Origin: Limnohabitans sp. Bal53
GTDB lineage: Bacteria; Pseudomonadota; Gammaproteobacteria; Burkholderiales; Burkholderiaceae_C
DNA: 64,000 nt
Direction: 5' to 3'
Assembly (NCBI RefSeq): GCF_003063355.1
Contig: NZ_NESH01000002.1
Span: 186,001-250,000, forward strand
Shown: positions 54,949 through 64,000 of the stretch, in pieces
Numbering within the stretch: the first letter of the stretch is position 1
Layout of the letters: each line of letters begins with the position of its first letter
The notes under the pieces: model-generated
Databases searched by the model: none
Told to the model about the DNA's origin: nothing
The model's input: only the letters and a program-made list of their open reading frames with translations
Position numbers and translations under genes: made by a program

Positions 54949-55803
54949 ATGATCACGTCTAACCCCCACAGCATGCATACATTCGACGAAGCCATCGCCC
55001 TGCGCGTTTCAGAGCGTCAGGATGTGGCGCACGAATTCATCGGCGCGACCCATCCGGCCTATGCCAACATGGTGGGGCCCTTTGGGGGCACCACGGCTGC
55101 GCAGTTGTTGCAGTCGGCCATGCTGCACCCCGAGCGCTTGGGCGAGCCGGTGGCGCTCACCGTCAACTTTGCCGCTCCGGTGGCCGAAGGCGACATCCGG
55201 TTTGTGGCGCGGCCCGTGCGCACCAACCGCTCGACCCAGCACTGGATCATCGAGGCCCACCAAACAGCCAATGCCACGCAAGGCGTGGTGGCTACCGCCA
55301 CCGCTGTGTTCGCGGTGCGGCGCGAGACCTGGTCGGATGTCGAGGCCGTGATGCCCGCCAATTTGCCAGCGCCAGACGCTGTGCCCCGCATGCCTGTCAC
55401 AGGTCTGCCCGCCTTTCCTCAGCGCTACGACATGCGCTTTATCGAAGGGGCTTTCCCAACGGACTTTGACGAACAAGAGCAGCGCCATTCGCGTTCCACC
55501 CTGTGGGTGCGGGACGAGCCCGAGCGGGCGCTGGACTTTGCCTCTTTGGCGGCTTTGAGCGACAGTTTTTTCCCGCGCATCTTTATCCGTCGTCGCCGCC
55601 GCGCCATGATCGGAACGGTGTCCCTTACCACTTATTTCCACGCAGACAGTCCCTTATTGGCTCAAGTGGGCACGCGCCATGTGCTGGGCGTGGCCAAGGC
55701 GCTGAACTACCGCCACGGCTACTTTGACCAGACCGGCGAGCTGTGGAGTCCGGAAGGGCAGCTGCTGGCGAGCACACACCAGTTGGTGTATTTCAAGGAT
55801 TGA
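54949..55803 (+). CDS. acyl-CoA thioesterase-like double-hotdog protein
   Basis: A 284-residue protein with two hotdog domains. Segments AYANMVGPFGGTTAAQLLQS, VALTVNFAAPVAEGDIRFVA in the first half and LAALSDSFFPRIFIRRRRRA, GTVSLTTYFHADSPLLAQVG in the second fit the TesB-type/acyl-CoA thioesterase superfamily. It would hydrolyse acyl-CoA esters; the substrate is unknown. The first ATG at 54949 is used; one eight codons later (MHTFDEA) is also good. It is convergent with pyrD. Confidence 0.85.
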   Translation: MITSNPHSMHTFDEAIALRVSERQDVAHEFIGATHPAYANMVGPFGGTTAAQLLQSAMLHPERLGEPVALTVNFAAPVAEGDIRFVARPVRTNRSTQHWIIEAHQTANATQGVVATATAVFAVRRETWSDVEAVMPANLPAPDAVPRMPVTGLPAFPQRYDMRFIEGAFPTDFDEQEQRHSRSTLWVRDEPERALDFASLAALSDSFFPRIFIRRRRRAMIGTVSLTTYFHADSPLLAQVGTRHVLGVAKALNYRHGYFDQTGELWSPEGQLLASTHQLVYFKD

Positions 55804-55840
55804 ACACACGGGTCATGAAGATGGCCTCAGGCATGTGGTT

Positions 55841-56884
55841 TCAGCGCTTCATCTGCTGCAAGGCGCTCGCCACCTCGGTCACCAGAGCCGGGCCTTTGTA
55901 AATCAGGCCGGTGTAAATCTGCACCACGTCGGCCCCGGCTTCTATTTTGGCAATCGCGTCGTGTCCACTCAGGATGCCGCCCACACCGATGATCGGAAAG
56001 TCTTTGCCCAACGCAGCCCGCAACAAGCGAATCACGCGGTTGCTGCCTTCCAACACCGGCGCGCCGGACAGGCCGCCCATTTCTTCGGCGTGCGCCATGC
56101 CGCTCACCGCATCGCGAGCCAGCGTGGTGTTGGTGGCGATCACGCCGTCCATGCCGTGCTTTTGCAGGGTGGCGGCGATCACGCCGACTTGGGTTTCATC
56201 CAGATCGGGGGCGATTTTGAGGAACATGGGCACGCGGCGGCCGTGCTCCGCGGCCAGTTCTTCGCGCCGCGCCACCAATGCGCCCAGCAGGCCGTCGAGC
56301 GCCTCGTCACTTTGCAGGGCGCGCAGGTTTTTGGTGTTGGGGCTGGAAATGTTCACCGTCACGTAGTCGGCATGCGGGTACACCCCGGCCAGGGCAATGA
56401 GGTAATCGTCGGTGGCGTTTTCAATGGGCGTGGCGGCGTTTTTGCCGATGTTCAGGCCCAGCAGGCGACCTTGCTGGCGAAATTTGGAGCGTTTGACGTT
56501 GGCTATGAAGGCGTCGAGCCCGTCGTTGTTAAAACCCAGACGGTTGATCAGCGCGTTGGCCTCGGGCAGGCGGAACATGCGCGGCTTGGGGTTGCCCGGT
56601 TGTGCTTTGGGGGTGACGGTGCCGACTTCGACAAAGCCAAAGCCCATGGCCCCCAGGCCATCGATGCAGCGGGCGTTTTTGTCCAGACCGGCGGCCAGGC
56701 CCACGCGGTTGGGGAAGTTCAAACCGGCCAGCGTGATGGGTTGGGCCACAAACGGTTGGCGGTAAACGCGGTCGAGCGGGGTGTTTTGGGTGCGGGCCAG
56801 GCCGTCAATCGTCAGCTCGTGGGCCTCTTCGGGGTCCATCTTGAACAAAAACGGGCGAACCAGGGCGTAGGGGATCAGGGACAT
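55841..56884 (-). CDS. pyrD: dihydroorotate dehydrogenase (quinone, class 2)
   Basis: A 347-residue membrane-bound flavoenzyme of pyrimidine synthesis. [20 protein letters not shown] is the class-2 N-terminal helix for quinone. [40 protein letters not shown], the catalytic Ser in [27 protein letters not shown] and [20 protein letters not shown] are standard. The start at 56884 is at the conserved [10 protein letters not shown]; an open frame much further upstream only overlaps rpiA in antisense. Confidence 0.96.
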   Translation of the reverse strand: MSLIPYALVRPFLFKMDPEEAHELTIDGLARTQNTPLDRVYRQPFVAQPITLAGLNFPNRVGLAAGLDKNARCIDGLGAMGFGFVEVGTVTPKAQPGNPKPRMFRLPEANALINRLGFNNDGLDAFIANVKRSKFRQQGRLLGLNIGKNAATPIENATDDYLIALAGVYPHADYVTVNISSPNTKNLRALQSDEALDGLLGALVARREELAAEHGRRVPMFLKIAPDLDETQVGVIAATLQKHGMDGVIATNTTLARDAVSGMAHAEEMGGLSGAPVLEGSNRVIRLLRAALGKDFPIIGVGGILSGHDAIAKIEAGADVVQIYTGLIYKGPALVTEVASALQQMKR

Positions 56885-56989
56885 TGGATAATTCCGGGCT
56901 TGCGCAGTGGGCTGCGGCGTTTGTAACGGTGCCCCCGATTGTCGCAAACGCCAGCCCCTTCTTTTATTTGACTGACCGGAACCGATGCC

Positions 56990-57661
56990 ATGACCCAAGA
57001 TGAACTCAAAGCCCTGGTGGGCCAAGCCGCCCTGAAATACGTTGTCCCCGGCGAGATCGTCGGCGTGGGCACCGGCTCCACGGTCAACAAATTCATCGAC
57101 GCGCTGGCCACCATGAAAGATCAGATCAAGGGTGCTGTGTCCAGCTCCGAAGCCTCGACCGTGCGCCTGAAGGCTTTGGGTATTCCGGTGTTTGACAGCA
57201 ACGAGGTCGAGAGCCTGTCGGTTTACATCGACGGCGCTGACGAGATCGATCACCAGGGCCACATGGTCAAAGGCGGTGGTGCGGCCCTGACCCGCGAAAA
57301 AATCGTGGCCGCTCAGAGCAAACAGTTTGTCTGCATCGCTGATGAAAGCAAGCTGGTGGATGCTTTGGGCGCTTTCCCCCTGCCGGTCGAGGTCATCCCC
57401 ATGGCCACGGCCCGGGTCATGCGCCAGTTTGCGGCCATGGGCGGCAGCGCCGTGGTGCGTCAAAAAGACGGTCAGCCGCTGGTGACCGACAACGGCCAGC
57501 ACATTGTGGACGTGAAGGGCTTGAAGATCACCGACCCGGTGGCGTTTGAGAACACCGTCAGCCAGTGGCCGGGTGTGGTGACGGTGGGCGTGTTTGCCTT
57601 GCAAAAAGCGCAGGTGTGTTTGCTGGGCACCTCCGCTGGGGTGAAGACGCTGGCGTTCTGA
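56990..57661 (+). CDS. rpiA: ribose-5-phosphate isomerase A
   Basis: A 223-residue enzyme of the pentose phosphate pathway. Motifs are [54 protein letters not shown] then ALTREKIVA (catalytic Asp, Glu and Lys) and [14 protein letters not shown]. It is divergent from pyrD with a 105-bp gap and convergent with ribD. Its ribose-5-phosphate feeds nucleotide and riboflavin synthesis, the pathways of both neighbours. Confidence 0.97.
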   Translation: MTQDELKALVGQAALKYVVPGEIVGVGTGSTVNKFIDALATMKDQIKGAVSSSEASTVRLKALGIPVFDSNEVESLSVYIDGADEIDHQGHMVKGGGAALTREKIVAAQSKQFVCIADESKLVDALGAFPLPVEVIPMATARVMRQFAAMGGSAVVRQKDGQPLVTDNGQHIVDVKGLKITDPVAFENTVSQWPGVVTVGVFALQKAQVCLLGTSAGVKTLAF

Positions 57662-57665
57662 AGCA

Positions 57666-58832
57666 TCAGAGCCGGCGCAGCAGCAGGCGCAGATCGGGGC
57701 CGATGCGGTCCACCGCGTGAAAGCCCAGTTGCACCGAGTCGCTCAGTGCCGTGAGCGCTGGCAAATTCGCCAGGCCCTGACCGGGGCCCAGCAGCTGGGG
57801 GGCGAGGTAAATCAGGTATTCGTCTACCAGACCTTCGCGGATGAAGGAGCCGTTGAGCTTGTGGCCAGCTTCCACATGCAGCTCGTTGATTTCGCGTCGG
57901 GCCAGGTCGCGCAGCATGCCCGCCAGATCCACCTTGCCACCGGGGCCCGGCATGTCGATCACGGTGACGCCGCGTGCGCACAGGGCAACGCGTTTCTCGG
58001 TTTGCGCAGCGTTGGCCGGGTCGATTGCCGTGTAAACCCAGATCTGCCGGGCCTGATCGCCTGCGCCTTGGGTGTCCAGCAGCCGGGCGTTCAGTGGCAT
58101 GTCGAGGCGGCTGTCCACCACCACCAGGTGCGGTTGACGCGGTGTGTTGAGGCCGCGCACATTGAGCCAAGGGTCGTCTTCGAGCACGGTGCCAATGCCG
58201 GTCAGGATGGCGCAAGCGCGGGCACGCCAGACGTGCCCATCGGCGCGGGCCTCGGGCCCGGTGATCCACTGGCTTTGGCCATTTTGCAAGGCGGTTTGCC
58301 CATCGATCGAAGCGGCCATCTTCATGCGCACCCAGGGCATTTGACGTTCCATGCGGCTGAAAAACCCGAGGTTCAGTTCACGCGCTTGCACGACGATCTC
58401 ATCGGTCGCATCCAAAATTTCGGTCTGAACGCCCGCAGCTGCCAAGCGCGCCATGCCTTGGCCCGCAACTTGGGGGTTCGGGTCGGTCAGGGCCGCAACC
58501 ACGCGGCCGATGCCGGCGGCCGCCAGCGCGTCGCAGCAGGGCCCGGTGCGTCCTTGGTGGGCACAGGGCTCCAGCGTGACCCAGGCGGTGGCGCCTTGAA
58601 CGCTCTGGCCACGTGCCGCTGCATCGCGCAGGGCCATGATTTCAGCGTGGGGACCGCCTGCACGCTGGGTGTGGCCTTGGCCGAGCACCGTGCCATCGGC
58701 CGCAGTGATGACGCAGCCCACACGCGGATTGGGCGAAGTCAGCCACAGCGCCTGGCGGGCCAAGTTCAATGCCAAATTCATGGCCGGGTGCCGGGGTTGG
58801 TCGGTCAGGGGTGTCGGTTTCGAATGGGTCAC
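57666..58832 (-). CDS. ribD: bifunctional riboflavin deaminase/reductase RibD
   Basis: A 388-residue enzyme for steps two and three of riboflavin synthesis. The deaminase half has [20 protein letters not shown], the zinc site [14 protein letters not shown] and [17 protein letters not shown]; the reductase half has [34 protein letters not shown] and DPWLNVRG. The GTG at 58832 is preferred; an internal ATG just before NLALNLAR is also possible. It is 22 bp after pilV, so may be read from the pilin operon. No FMN riboswitch was seen nearby. Confidence 0.95.
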   Translation of the reverse strand: MTHSKPTPLTDQPRHPAMNLALNLARQALWLTSPNPRVGCVITAADGTVLGQGHTQRAGGPHAEIMALRDAAARGQSVQGATAWVTLEPCAHQGRTGPCCDALAAAGIGRVVAALTDPNPQVAGQGMARLAAAGVQTEILDATDEIVVQARELNLGFFSRMERQMPWVRMKMAASIDGQTALQNGQSQWITGPEARADGHVWRARACAILTGIGTVLEDDPWLNVRGLNTPRQPHLVVVDSRLDMPLNARLLDTQGAGDQARQIWVYTAIDPANAAQTEKRVALCARGVTVIDMPGPGGKVDLAGMLRDLARREINELHVEAGHKLNGSFIREGLVDEYLIYLAPQLLGPGQGLANLPALTALSDSVQLGFHAVDRIGPDLRLLLRRL

Positions 58833-58854
58833 GGCGAAATTCGGGTGCAGCAAA

Positions 58855-59367
58855 TCATGGCAAGGATACGCCAAGCCAGGCGGGTACCGCATCGCGGCTG
58901 CTGTGCAAAACGAGTTCACCCATGGGAGGCTGGACCTGCCCGGGTGAGCTTGCCCCTGCGCCTTCACCAGAGGCCTGTCCACTGGTGCCCAAACCGGGTC
59001 CCGCGGTCGGCCACTGGACACGCACCCTCAGGTCCTCCAAGGCCAGGCCGGGGCGCGTTTGCAGCTGGACTTGCAGGCTGTAGGCCGTGCCTTGCACCAT
59101 GCTGGAGACTTGCAGGGCGCAGCCTGTGCGGCCCGATTGGTGGCAGTCCATGGCGTCCAGGGCGAGGACCATGGCCACCGTGCGCTGGCGCGTGTCGCTG
59201 GCGGTGTGCAGGGCGTGCAGGGTCAGGCGCGTGGCCGCAGCCAGCCCTATGCCCAGCACCGCCGAAGCCACCAGCGCCTCGATCAGCGCCATGCCTTGCA
59301 GCCTGCGCCGTGATGGCTTGTGGGGTGAGCGGTTGAGGGCCCGTCGATTGACGAACATGGTGCTCAT
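58855..59367 (-). CDS. pilV: type IV pilus minor pilin, PilV-like
   Basis: A 170-residue pseudopilin. The prepilin motif QGMALIEALVASAVLGIGLA has the cleavage Gly and the conserved Glu at +5. It is followed by a hydrophobic helix and a mature domain with a Cys pair (MDCHQSGRTGC). Position after PilX and the sequence suit PilV, an initiator of pilus assembly. It overlaps pilX by ATGA. The C-terminal third is Gly/Pro-rich. Confidence 0.8.
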   Translation of the reverse strand: MSTMFVNRRALNRSPHKPSRRRLQGMALIEALVASAVLGIGLAAATRLTLHALHTASDTRQRTVAMVLALDAMDCHQSGRTGCALQVSSMVQGTAYSLQVQLQTRPGLALEDLRVRVQWPTAGPGLGTSGQASGEGAGASSPGQVQPPMGELVLHSSRDAVPAWLGVSLP

Positions 59368-60479
59368 GGCCCGCCCTCGCGCCAGCTGCCAGGCACGCGT
59401 TGCACCTGGCGCGTGTCCATGCCCGCAGGCCATGGCAGCCGGTAGGGCGCTTGGGCCAGTTCGCGCGCCTGTATGCGGCTGCCGGCTTGCAACTCGGGCA
59501 AGCCCGACGCCACCACCAATTGCCCTTCGATGTGCCCGGCGTGCCAGGCGCGGGCTCGGTTGTCCTGACATTGAGTCTGCAGAACCACGGTGCCCACCAC
59601 ACGCACGCCCGCAGCCATGGACGGGCAGCGCTGGGCGCAGGCTTGCTCCGAAAACACCAACAGCACAGGGGCCTCGGGTGAGCCCAAACTTTGGCTCCAG
59701 GTGGCTGAGCTGTCCACCCAGTAAACGCTGCGCGCGGGTTGGCTCAGGGCGCTCAAGCCGTTGCGCGATTGCGCTTCAGACCAGGCACGGATTTGTTCGG
59801 GGGTGATGTCGCCCAGTACGCTGGTCCACGCAATAGGCGTGCAAGTGCCAGGGATGGGGCTGGGTGTGTTGATGTTGGGGCAAGCGCTGGCCTCTTGCGT
59901 GGCCAAAGCACAGCCATGGAGCACCACGGCGGCCGTGTTGGCGGGGTCTGGGGCCGGTGCCACGGTGGGGATGAACACTTCGGCCTGGACCTGCGCTTGG
60001 CTTGTGCCATCTTTTAAGCTGACGCGGGCCAACAGTTGGGCCACATGGGGCGAGTGGATCAGGTCGCGCACGGCCAGCACTTGTGCCACGGCGTCGGGCA
60101 GGCCTGGGTGAGTCGGCGGCTGCAGGGCCACGCACTGCCAGCGTGGACCGCTGAAGTTGGCTGGGCAGGGCGCGTGCGCTGGGTCAGCCCTCCACAAGGG
60201 CGGCGTTGCAGCGGCTGTGTATTGCCGCTGCAATTCGGCCCGTGCCCAAGCCAGGGCGGCTTCGGCGGCCAGTCGCGCCTGAGCGGCCTGGCTTTGGTTG
60301 TGGCTGGCCAGGCGGTCCACCCATACGCTGCGGGCACTGTAAAAACTGGCCAGACTGGCCAGCAGCGTCAGGCTGATCGCCGCCAGCAGATTGATGGCAC
60401 CGTTTTGCCCATCGCGACCCTGAAGCGCCCTGCGGTCCGATGGTGCTGCGAGATGGCGCAGCGCAAGCAGATCGATCAT
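59364..60479 (-). CDS. pilX: type IV pilus assembly protein PilX-like
   Basis: A 371-residue protein with one N-terminal hydrophobic helix (NLLAAISLTLLASLASFYSA) followed by QSQAAQARLAAEAALAWARA, the pattern of PilX. The usual N-terminal Arg-Gly start is replaced by NGA. The large C-terminal domain is Cys-containing and little conserved. The ATG at 60479 overlaps the stop of pilW by ATGA. It belongs to the minor-pilin operon and probably helps pilus initiation. Confidence 0.75.
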   Translation of the reverse strand: MIDLLALRHLAAPSDRRALQGRDGQNGAINLLAAISLTLLASLASFYSARSVWVDRLASHNQSQAAQARLAAEAALAWARAELQRQYTAAATPPLWRADPAHAPCPANFSGPRWQCVALQPPTHPGLPDAVAQVLAVRDLIHSPHVAQLLARVSLKDGTSQAQVQAEVFIPTVAPAPDPANTAAVVLHGCALATQEASACPNINTPSPIPGTCTPIAWTSVLGDITPEQIRAWSEAQSRNGLSALSQPARSVYWVDSSATWSQSLGSPEAPVLLVFSEQACAQRCPSMAAGVRVVGTVVLQTQCQDNRARAWHAGHIEGQLVVASGLPELQAGSRIQARELAQAPYRLPWPAGMDTRQVQRVPGSWREGGP

Positions 60480-61213
60480 GGGGCTGCCCCACACGCCGCA
60501 GGCCAGGGCGTGGCGGGCACGTCGTTGCGCAGCGACACGGTTTGCGACAGGCTCAGGGACCGTTTGGGGTCGCGCGGCCATTGCGCACTGAGGTGCACCG
60601 TCACCCATCGCGCCACCCAGCGCCCACGTTTTTCGCAGTGCACTTGCCACTGCAAGCCGGTCATTTTGATGCTGCCCGCATCGGTCAAATCGGTCCAGAC
60701 CTCGGGTGAACAGGCGGTGCGGATTTGCAGCTCATGGTCCTTCAAGCGGAAACCCGAACACTCGTTGTTGTCCAGCAGGCCGCTTCGGTTGCGGTCCAGC
60801 CCAAAGCCGATGCGCTGACCTTCTACCCGCAAATCGGCTGGCTCTGCGCAAAAAGCGTCGTTACATTGCGCCGTGGCGCGTCCTCGCCAAGCTTGTCCGA
60901 GTGACTGCGCCTGGAGCAACTCCCGCGTGATGTTGTCCAGCGCCGAGCGCAGGTCGTGGTGCACATGGCTGTCTTGCAGGGCCAGTCGATGGCCGTGCAA
61001 TTGCTGCGCCAGCATCTGGCTGCCTGCGGCCAGCACCACCCAACCCACGCCCAGGCCCACCAACAAGCCCACCAAGGTTTCGCCCAGCTGTTGGCGTGCT
61101 TGACGGTGACAGTGTTGGCCCGCGAGGCCAAACGCTGTGGAGGCATTCGTTGAGTGCCTAACGGCTGGTTCTGTCATGGATAGGTCTGACTTGTGCATGT
61201 GGTGGGCAGCCAC
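60476..61213 (-). CDS. pilW: type IV pilus minor pilin, PilW-like
   Basis: A protein of up to 245 residues. The N-terminal helix QLGETLVGLLVGLGVGWVVL is followed by LRSALDNITRELLQAQSLGQ, as in PilW. Unusually, the prepilin motif reads G-ETLVG, so the conserved Glu at +5 is Gly. The later part has a Cys-rich CNDAFCAEPADLRVEGQRIG and a C-terminal sheet region. The start is uncertain (GTG 61213, ATG 61198 or ATG 61177). It follows the pilE-like gene by 7 bp. Confidence 0.75.
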   Translation of the reverse strand: MAAHHMHKSDLSMTEPAVRHSTNASTAFGLAGQHCHRQARQQLGETLVGLLVGLGVGWVVLAAGSQMLAQQLHGHRLALQDSHVHHDLRSALDNITRELLQAQSLGQAWRGRATAQCNDAFCAEPADLRVEGQRIGFGLDRNRSGLLDNNECSGFRLKDHELQIRTACSPEVWTDLTDAGSIKMTGLQWQVHCEKRGRWVARWVTVHLSAQWPRDPKRSLSLSQTVSLRNDVPATPWPAACGAAP

Positions 61214-61220
61214 AACGCAC

Positions 61221-61682
61221 TCACTGCCGCCAGCAGCGACCCGGATCGCCTGTCAGATCGGCCCCGCTGCTGAACACCACGCTGGCCATGTGCTGCAGTT
61301 GCAAACGCATGGGCGCGCAGGCGCTGTCACGTGCTTGTGCGCCGATGGGTGTGGCGATCAGGCTGTAGCCCTCGCTGTCGGCGTCAGCGATCGCCAGGCG
61401 GTAATGCCCCCCCGGAGACAAGTCGCCTGCCCAGCCCAGGCTGGCCAAATCGGCGGCATGGCTGCTGTGGGTGCCACGCCATCGGGCTTGGGCCAGTTGC
61501 AGTTGCTGCAAGGCGCTTTGTGCATCGCTGCGCCGGGCTTGGCGCTGTTGGGCCTCAAACGAAGGCAAGGCCACAGCAGCCAAGACGGCCATCAAGGCCA
61601 GGCTGACCAGCAACTCGCTCAGGGTCCAACCAGCATGGGTTGTCGGTGCGCGCACCACGGGCCTTTGTCTGGAACAACGCAT
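61221..61682 (-). CDS. pilE: type IV pilin-like protein, PilE-like
   Basis: A 153-residue pilin. The motif HAGWTLSELLVSLALMAVLA has the cleavage Gly and the Glu at +5, then AAVALPSFEAQQRQARRSDA as in PilE minor pilins. A Cys pair lies at SACAPM and GRCWRQ near the C-terminus. GGAGAG is nine bases before the ATG. It is the first gene of the operon pilE-pilW-pilX-pilV, divergent from the FimT-like gene. Confidence 0.85.
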   Translation of the reverse strand: MRCSRQRPVVRAPTTHAGWTLSELLVSLALMAVLAAVALPSFEAQQRQARRSDAQSALQQLQLAQARWRGTHSSHAADLASLGWAGDLSPGGHYRLAIADADSEGYSLIATPIGAQARDSACAPMRLQLQHMASVVFSSGADLTGDPGRCWRQ

Positions 61683-61711
61683 GTCACTCTCCTTGCTTGG
61701 GCCTGATATTT

Positions 61712-61728
61712 TGAATACTTAATATTCA
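61712..61728. promoter_or_regulatory. AT-rich palindrome in the divergent pilin promoter region
   Basis: TGAATACTTAATATTCA has perfect 6-bp arms around 5 bp. It lies 30-45 bp before the pilE start and in the gap shared with the fimT-like gene. It may be an operator, or a by-chance AT-rich feature. Confidence 0.35.
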
Positions 61729-61818
61729 CTTGTACAGTGCACCAAGCGGTGGCCACTCAAGGGCCATCACAGGCTGAATTGGCATATTTTTGGACACACC
61801 TCAGAAGGAGGGCCGCTC

Positions 61819-62370
61819 ATGCGCGAATGGGGTTTCACGCTGCTTGAGTCGCTGGTGGTTTTGGCTTTGCTGGCGGTGCTGCTGTCTTTGGCGGCACCCA
61901 GTCTCCAAGGTCTGCGGCAAAAGCACCAGATGCAAAGCCATGCGGAGCAATTGCAGGCCAGCTTGCTGCTGGCGCGTTCGGAGGCTTTGCGCCGCCAGCA
62001 GCGGGTGACCCTGTGTGTGCGTGCTTCAGCAGCCCATGCGGGGCCTGACTGCGCCACAGCGGGAACTTGGGCGCAAGGTTGGGTGGTGTTTGTCGATGGC
62101 AACGACAGCGGCCGTCGCGAGGCGGCTGAGCCCGTGCTGCAGCAGCAAGAAGCCTTGCCGGGATTTTTGACGCTTCAAGGAAATGCCACGGTGGATCGCT
62201 ACATCTCGTACGGTCCGCTAGGCCGCAGCCAAAGCACCACGGGTGCCTTTCAGGCGGGGACCTTGACCCTGTGTGGGGTGGGCCTGCCCCATGTTTGGCG
62301 GGTGGTGATCAACGCGGTGGGCAAACCCCGTCTGGAAAAAGCCGATCGTCAGCAAGATGCGAATTGCTAA
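61819..62370 (+). CDS. GspH/FimT-family pseudopilin
   Basis: A 183-residue pseudopilin. The motif is WGFTLLESLVVLALLAVLLS, with cleavage Gly and Glu at +5, then QMQSHAEQLQASLLLARSEA and LRRQQRVTLCV, diagnostic for GspH/FimT. The C-terminal domain has WVVFVDGNDSGRR and ISYGPLGRSQ. It starts with AAGGAGG eight bases upstream. It is divergent from the other pilin genes and may contribute to pilus assembly or DNA uptake. Confidence 0.87.
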   Translation: MREWGFTLLESLVVLALLAVLLSLAAPSLQGLRQKHQMQSHAEQLQASLLLARSEALRRQQRVTLCVRASAAHAGPDCATAGTWAQGWVVFVDGNDSGRREAAEPVLQQQEALPGFLTLQGNATVDRYISYGPLGRSQSTTGAFQAGTLTLCGVGLPHVWRVVINAVGKPRLEKADRQQDANC

Positions 62371-62405
62371 GGGCGGGCTCTTGACTTGAATCCAGGCCTT
62401 GACAG

Positions 62406-62422
62406 CTTGGGCCGCGCCCAAG
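62406..62422. terminator. 7-bp hairpin between convergent fimT-like gene and nrdR
   Basis: CTTGGGCCGCGCCCAAG has perfect 7-bp arms and a 3-nt loop. It lies between two converging genes but lacks a T tract, so terminator activity is uncertain. Confidence 0.35.
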
Positions 62423-62471
62423 TGCCGGGCAGTTTTGAACCAGCGCACCGGCGCTGGCGTGAGCCGCTCAT

Positions 62472-62921
62472 TTACCGCTGGACTTCGTCGACCAGTGTTT
62501 TGAACGCGTCGATGTCTTCGAAGTTGCGGTAAACGCTGGCAAAGCGGACATAGGCCACTTTGTCGAGCTTTTTCAACTCACGCATGACCCATTCACCAAT
62601 GCGGTGCGAGGCCACTTCGCGGATACCCAGATTCAGCAGGTTTTCCTCAATCCGCTCAATGGCGCTGTCCACTTGTTCTGTACTCACAGGCCGCTTGCGC
62701 AAAGCCAGGTTCAAGCTGCCACGCAGTTTGTCACGTTGGTACTCGATGCGCCGGCCGTCTTTTTTGACGATGGCCGGAAAGTTGACCTCCGGCTTTTCGT
62801 AGGTGGTGAAGCGCTTCTCACAGGCGCCGCACTGGCGACGACGCCGGATGAAATCCCCGTCCTCGGCCAAACGGGTCTCGACCACCTGGGTTTCGAGGTG
62901 GCTGCAAAACGGGCATTTCAT
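62472..62921 (-). CDS. nrdR: transcriptional repressor NrdR
   Basis: A 149-residue repressor of ribonucleotide reductase genes. The zinc ribbon is [17 protein letters not shown]...[16 protein letters not shown]; the ATP-cone has [20 protein letters not shown] and [33 protein letters not shown] is the family ending. It follows glyA by 12 bp, an arrangement typical of Burkholderiales. No nrd gene is in the window. Confidence 0.97.
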   Translation of the reverse strand: MKCPFCSHLETQVVETRLAEDGDFIRRRRQCGACEKRFTTYEKPEVNFPAIVKKDGRRIEYQRDKLRGSLNLALRKRPVSTEQVDSAIERIEENLLNLGIREVASHRIGEWVMRELKKLDKVAYVRFASVYRNFEDIDAFKTLVDEVQR

Positions 62922-62933
62922 CGCGCGGGTCTA

Positions 62934-64000
62934 TCAGCCGTAGACCGGGAAGCGGCTGGTCAGGGCGTGCACCTTGGCGCGCACAGCGGCCAAATTGGCT
63001 TCGTCCAGCGGGTTGTCCAGCACATCGGCGATCAGGTGGGCCGTGGCGCGGGCTTCTTCGTCCTTGAAACCGCGGGTGGTCATGGCCGGGGTGCCAATGC
63101 GTACGCCGCTGGTCACAAACGGCTTTTCAGGGTCGTTGGGGATGGCGTTCTTGTTGATGGTCATGTGGGCATTGCCCAAAGCGGCTTCGGCCACTTTGCC
63201 GGTGATGCCCTTGGCCCGCAGGTCCACCAGCATGACGTGGCTTTGGGTGCCACCGCTGACGATGCGCAAGCCGCGAGCGGTCAAGGTCTCGGCAATGATC
63301 TGCGCGTTCTTGATCACTTGGGCTTGGTAGGCCTTGAACTCAGGAGCCAGCGCCTCTTTGAAAGCCACAGCCTTGGCCGCGATCACATGCATCAGCGGGC
63401 CGCCTTGCAAGCCGGGGAAGATGGCGCTGTTGATGGCTTTCTCGTGCTCGGCCTTCATCAAGATGATGCCGCCGCGGGGGCCGCGCAGACTCTTGTGGGT
63501 GGTCGAGGTCACCACGTCGGCGTGTGGCACGGGGTTGGGGTAGACACCAGCTGCAATCAGACCCGCGTAGTGGGCCATGTCCACCAAAAAGATCGCGCCG
63601 ACTTCCTTGGCCACTTTGGCAAAGCGCGCCCAGTCGATGTGCAGGCTGTAGGCAGAGGCACCGGCAATGATCAGCTTGGGCTTGGTTTCGCGGGCCTTGG
63701 CTTCCATGGCCTCGTAGTCGATGGCTTCGTTGGCGTCCAAGCCGTAGGACACGACATTGAACCACTTGCCCGACATGTTCAGCGGCATGCCGTGGGTCAG
63801 GTGACCGCCTTCAGCCAGGCTCATGCCCATGATGGTGTCGCCGGGCTTCAGGAAGGCCAGGAACACGGCCTCGTTGGCCGATGCGCCGCAGTGCGGCTGC
63901 ACGTTGGCCGCTTCGGCGCCGAAGATCTGTTTGATGCGATCGATGGCCAACTGCTCGGCCACGTCCACGTGCTCACAGCCGCCGTAGTAGCGCTTGCCGG
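62934..64000 (-). CDS. glyA: serine hydroxymethyltransferase (5' end cut by window)
   Basis: The C-terminal 355 codons of GlyA, which interconverts serine and glycine with tetrahydrofolate. Visible motifs: [20 protein letters not shown] at the edge, [40 protein letters not shown], the PLP lysine in [19 protein letters not shown] and [20 protein letters not shown]. About 60 N-terminal residues lie beyond position 64000. It is upstream of and probably co-transcribed with nrdR. Confidence 0.97.
   Translation of the reverse strand, partial: GKRYYGGCEHVDVAEQLAIDRIKQIFGAEAANVQPHCGASANEAVFLAFLKPGDTIMGMSLAEGGHLTHGMPLNMSGKWFNVVSYGLDANEAIDYEAMEAKARETKPKLIIAGASAYSLHIDWARFAKVAKEVGAIFLVDMAHYAGLIAAGVYPNPVPHADVVTSTTHKSLRGPRGGIILMKAEHEKAINSAIFPGLQGGPLMHVIAAKAVAFKEALAPEFKAYQAQVIKNAQIIAETLTARGLRIVSGGTQSHVMLVDLRAKGITGKVAEAALGNAHMTINKNAIPNDPEKPFVTSGVRIGTPAMTTRGFKDEEARATAHLIADVLDNPLDEANLAAVRAKVHALTSRFPVYG

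Noticed and set aside
55841..57604. 587-codon frame containing pyrD with a long N-terminal extension
   Set aside because: The extension is the antisense of rpiA; the pyrD family start is clearly at 56884.
58833..58860. FMN riboswitch before ribD
   Set aside because: The gap to pilV is only 22 bp and shows none of the conserved RFN-element segments.

Overview
The window is one continuous chromosomal segment of a GC-rich betaproteobacterium. Gene order and families point to Burkholderiales, most likely Comamonadaceae near Limnohabitans or Rhodoferax: a Bug-type (TctC) solute receptor, the exbB-exbD-lpxK-trm112-kdsB-adk block divergent from xseA-sodB, glyA-nrdR, and an order recC-recB-recD. The genus is an inference from protein style. 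I see no tRNA, rRNA, CRISPR array, complete insertion sequence or prophage. Both edges cut genes: a SOUL-family gene at the left and glyA at the right.

Layout. 1-11 kb is mixed: a SOUL protein, a TerB/DUF697 protein, a HigBA-type toxin-antitoxin pair, a LexA-boxed umuC without umuD, a Stealth-type sugar phosphotransferase, a B12-binding (AerR/PpaA-like) regulator followed by a tiny ORF and a two-helix membrane protein, a DUF2805 protein, an HtrA-like protein whose catalytic triad is eroded, an acyl-CoA synthetase and a flavin reductase. 11.8-21.2 kb is the RecBCD operon, in which recC and recD each carry REP-like palindromes read through in frame. 21.2-29.2 kb holds PsiF, an aminotransferase and a sugar locus resembling FrcBCAK (lipoprotein receptor, permease and PfkB kinase on one strand; ATPase, RbsD/FucU protein, ROK repressor and transaldolase-like protein on the other), with a shared operator-like palindrome between the two arms. 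29.2-37.7 kb is housekeeping: amidase, TsaE, QueG, AEC transporter, Bug receptor, XerD, DUF455, gamma carbonic anhydrase and Hsp33.

37.8-44.5 kb is a fatty-acid/acyl-CoA degradation group (acyl-CoA dehydrogenase, APH-type phosphotransferase, Crp/Fnr regulator, enoyl-CoA hydratase, 3-hydroxyacyl-CoA dehydrogenase) plus a D-2-hydroxyacid dehydrogenase. 44.6-50 kb has a small conserved protein, lexA with its own SOS box, and the envelope operon exbB-exbD-lpxK-trm112-kdsB-adk. 50.3-57.7 kb has xseA, sodB, an SDR, an LhgO-like oxidase, a thioesterase-like protein, pyrD and rpiA. 57.7-62.4 kb is ribD behind a minor-pilin operon (pilE-pilW-pilX-pilV) divergent from a FimT/GspH pseudopilin. nrdR and glyA close the window.

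The most unusual signals are non-coding: (i) REP palindromes inserted in the same reading frame in two subunit genes of one nuclease; (ii) two long hairpins in opposite orientation on either side of sodB that share a 22-nt loop and have compensated stem changes; (iii) a perfect 22-bp inverted REP pair between receptor and permease genes. The window also holds lexA together with two clear LexA boxes of the form CTGT-N8-ACAG.
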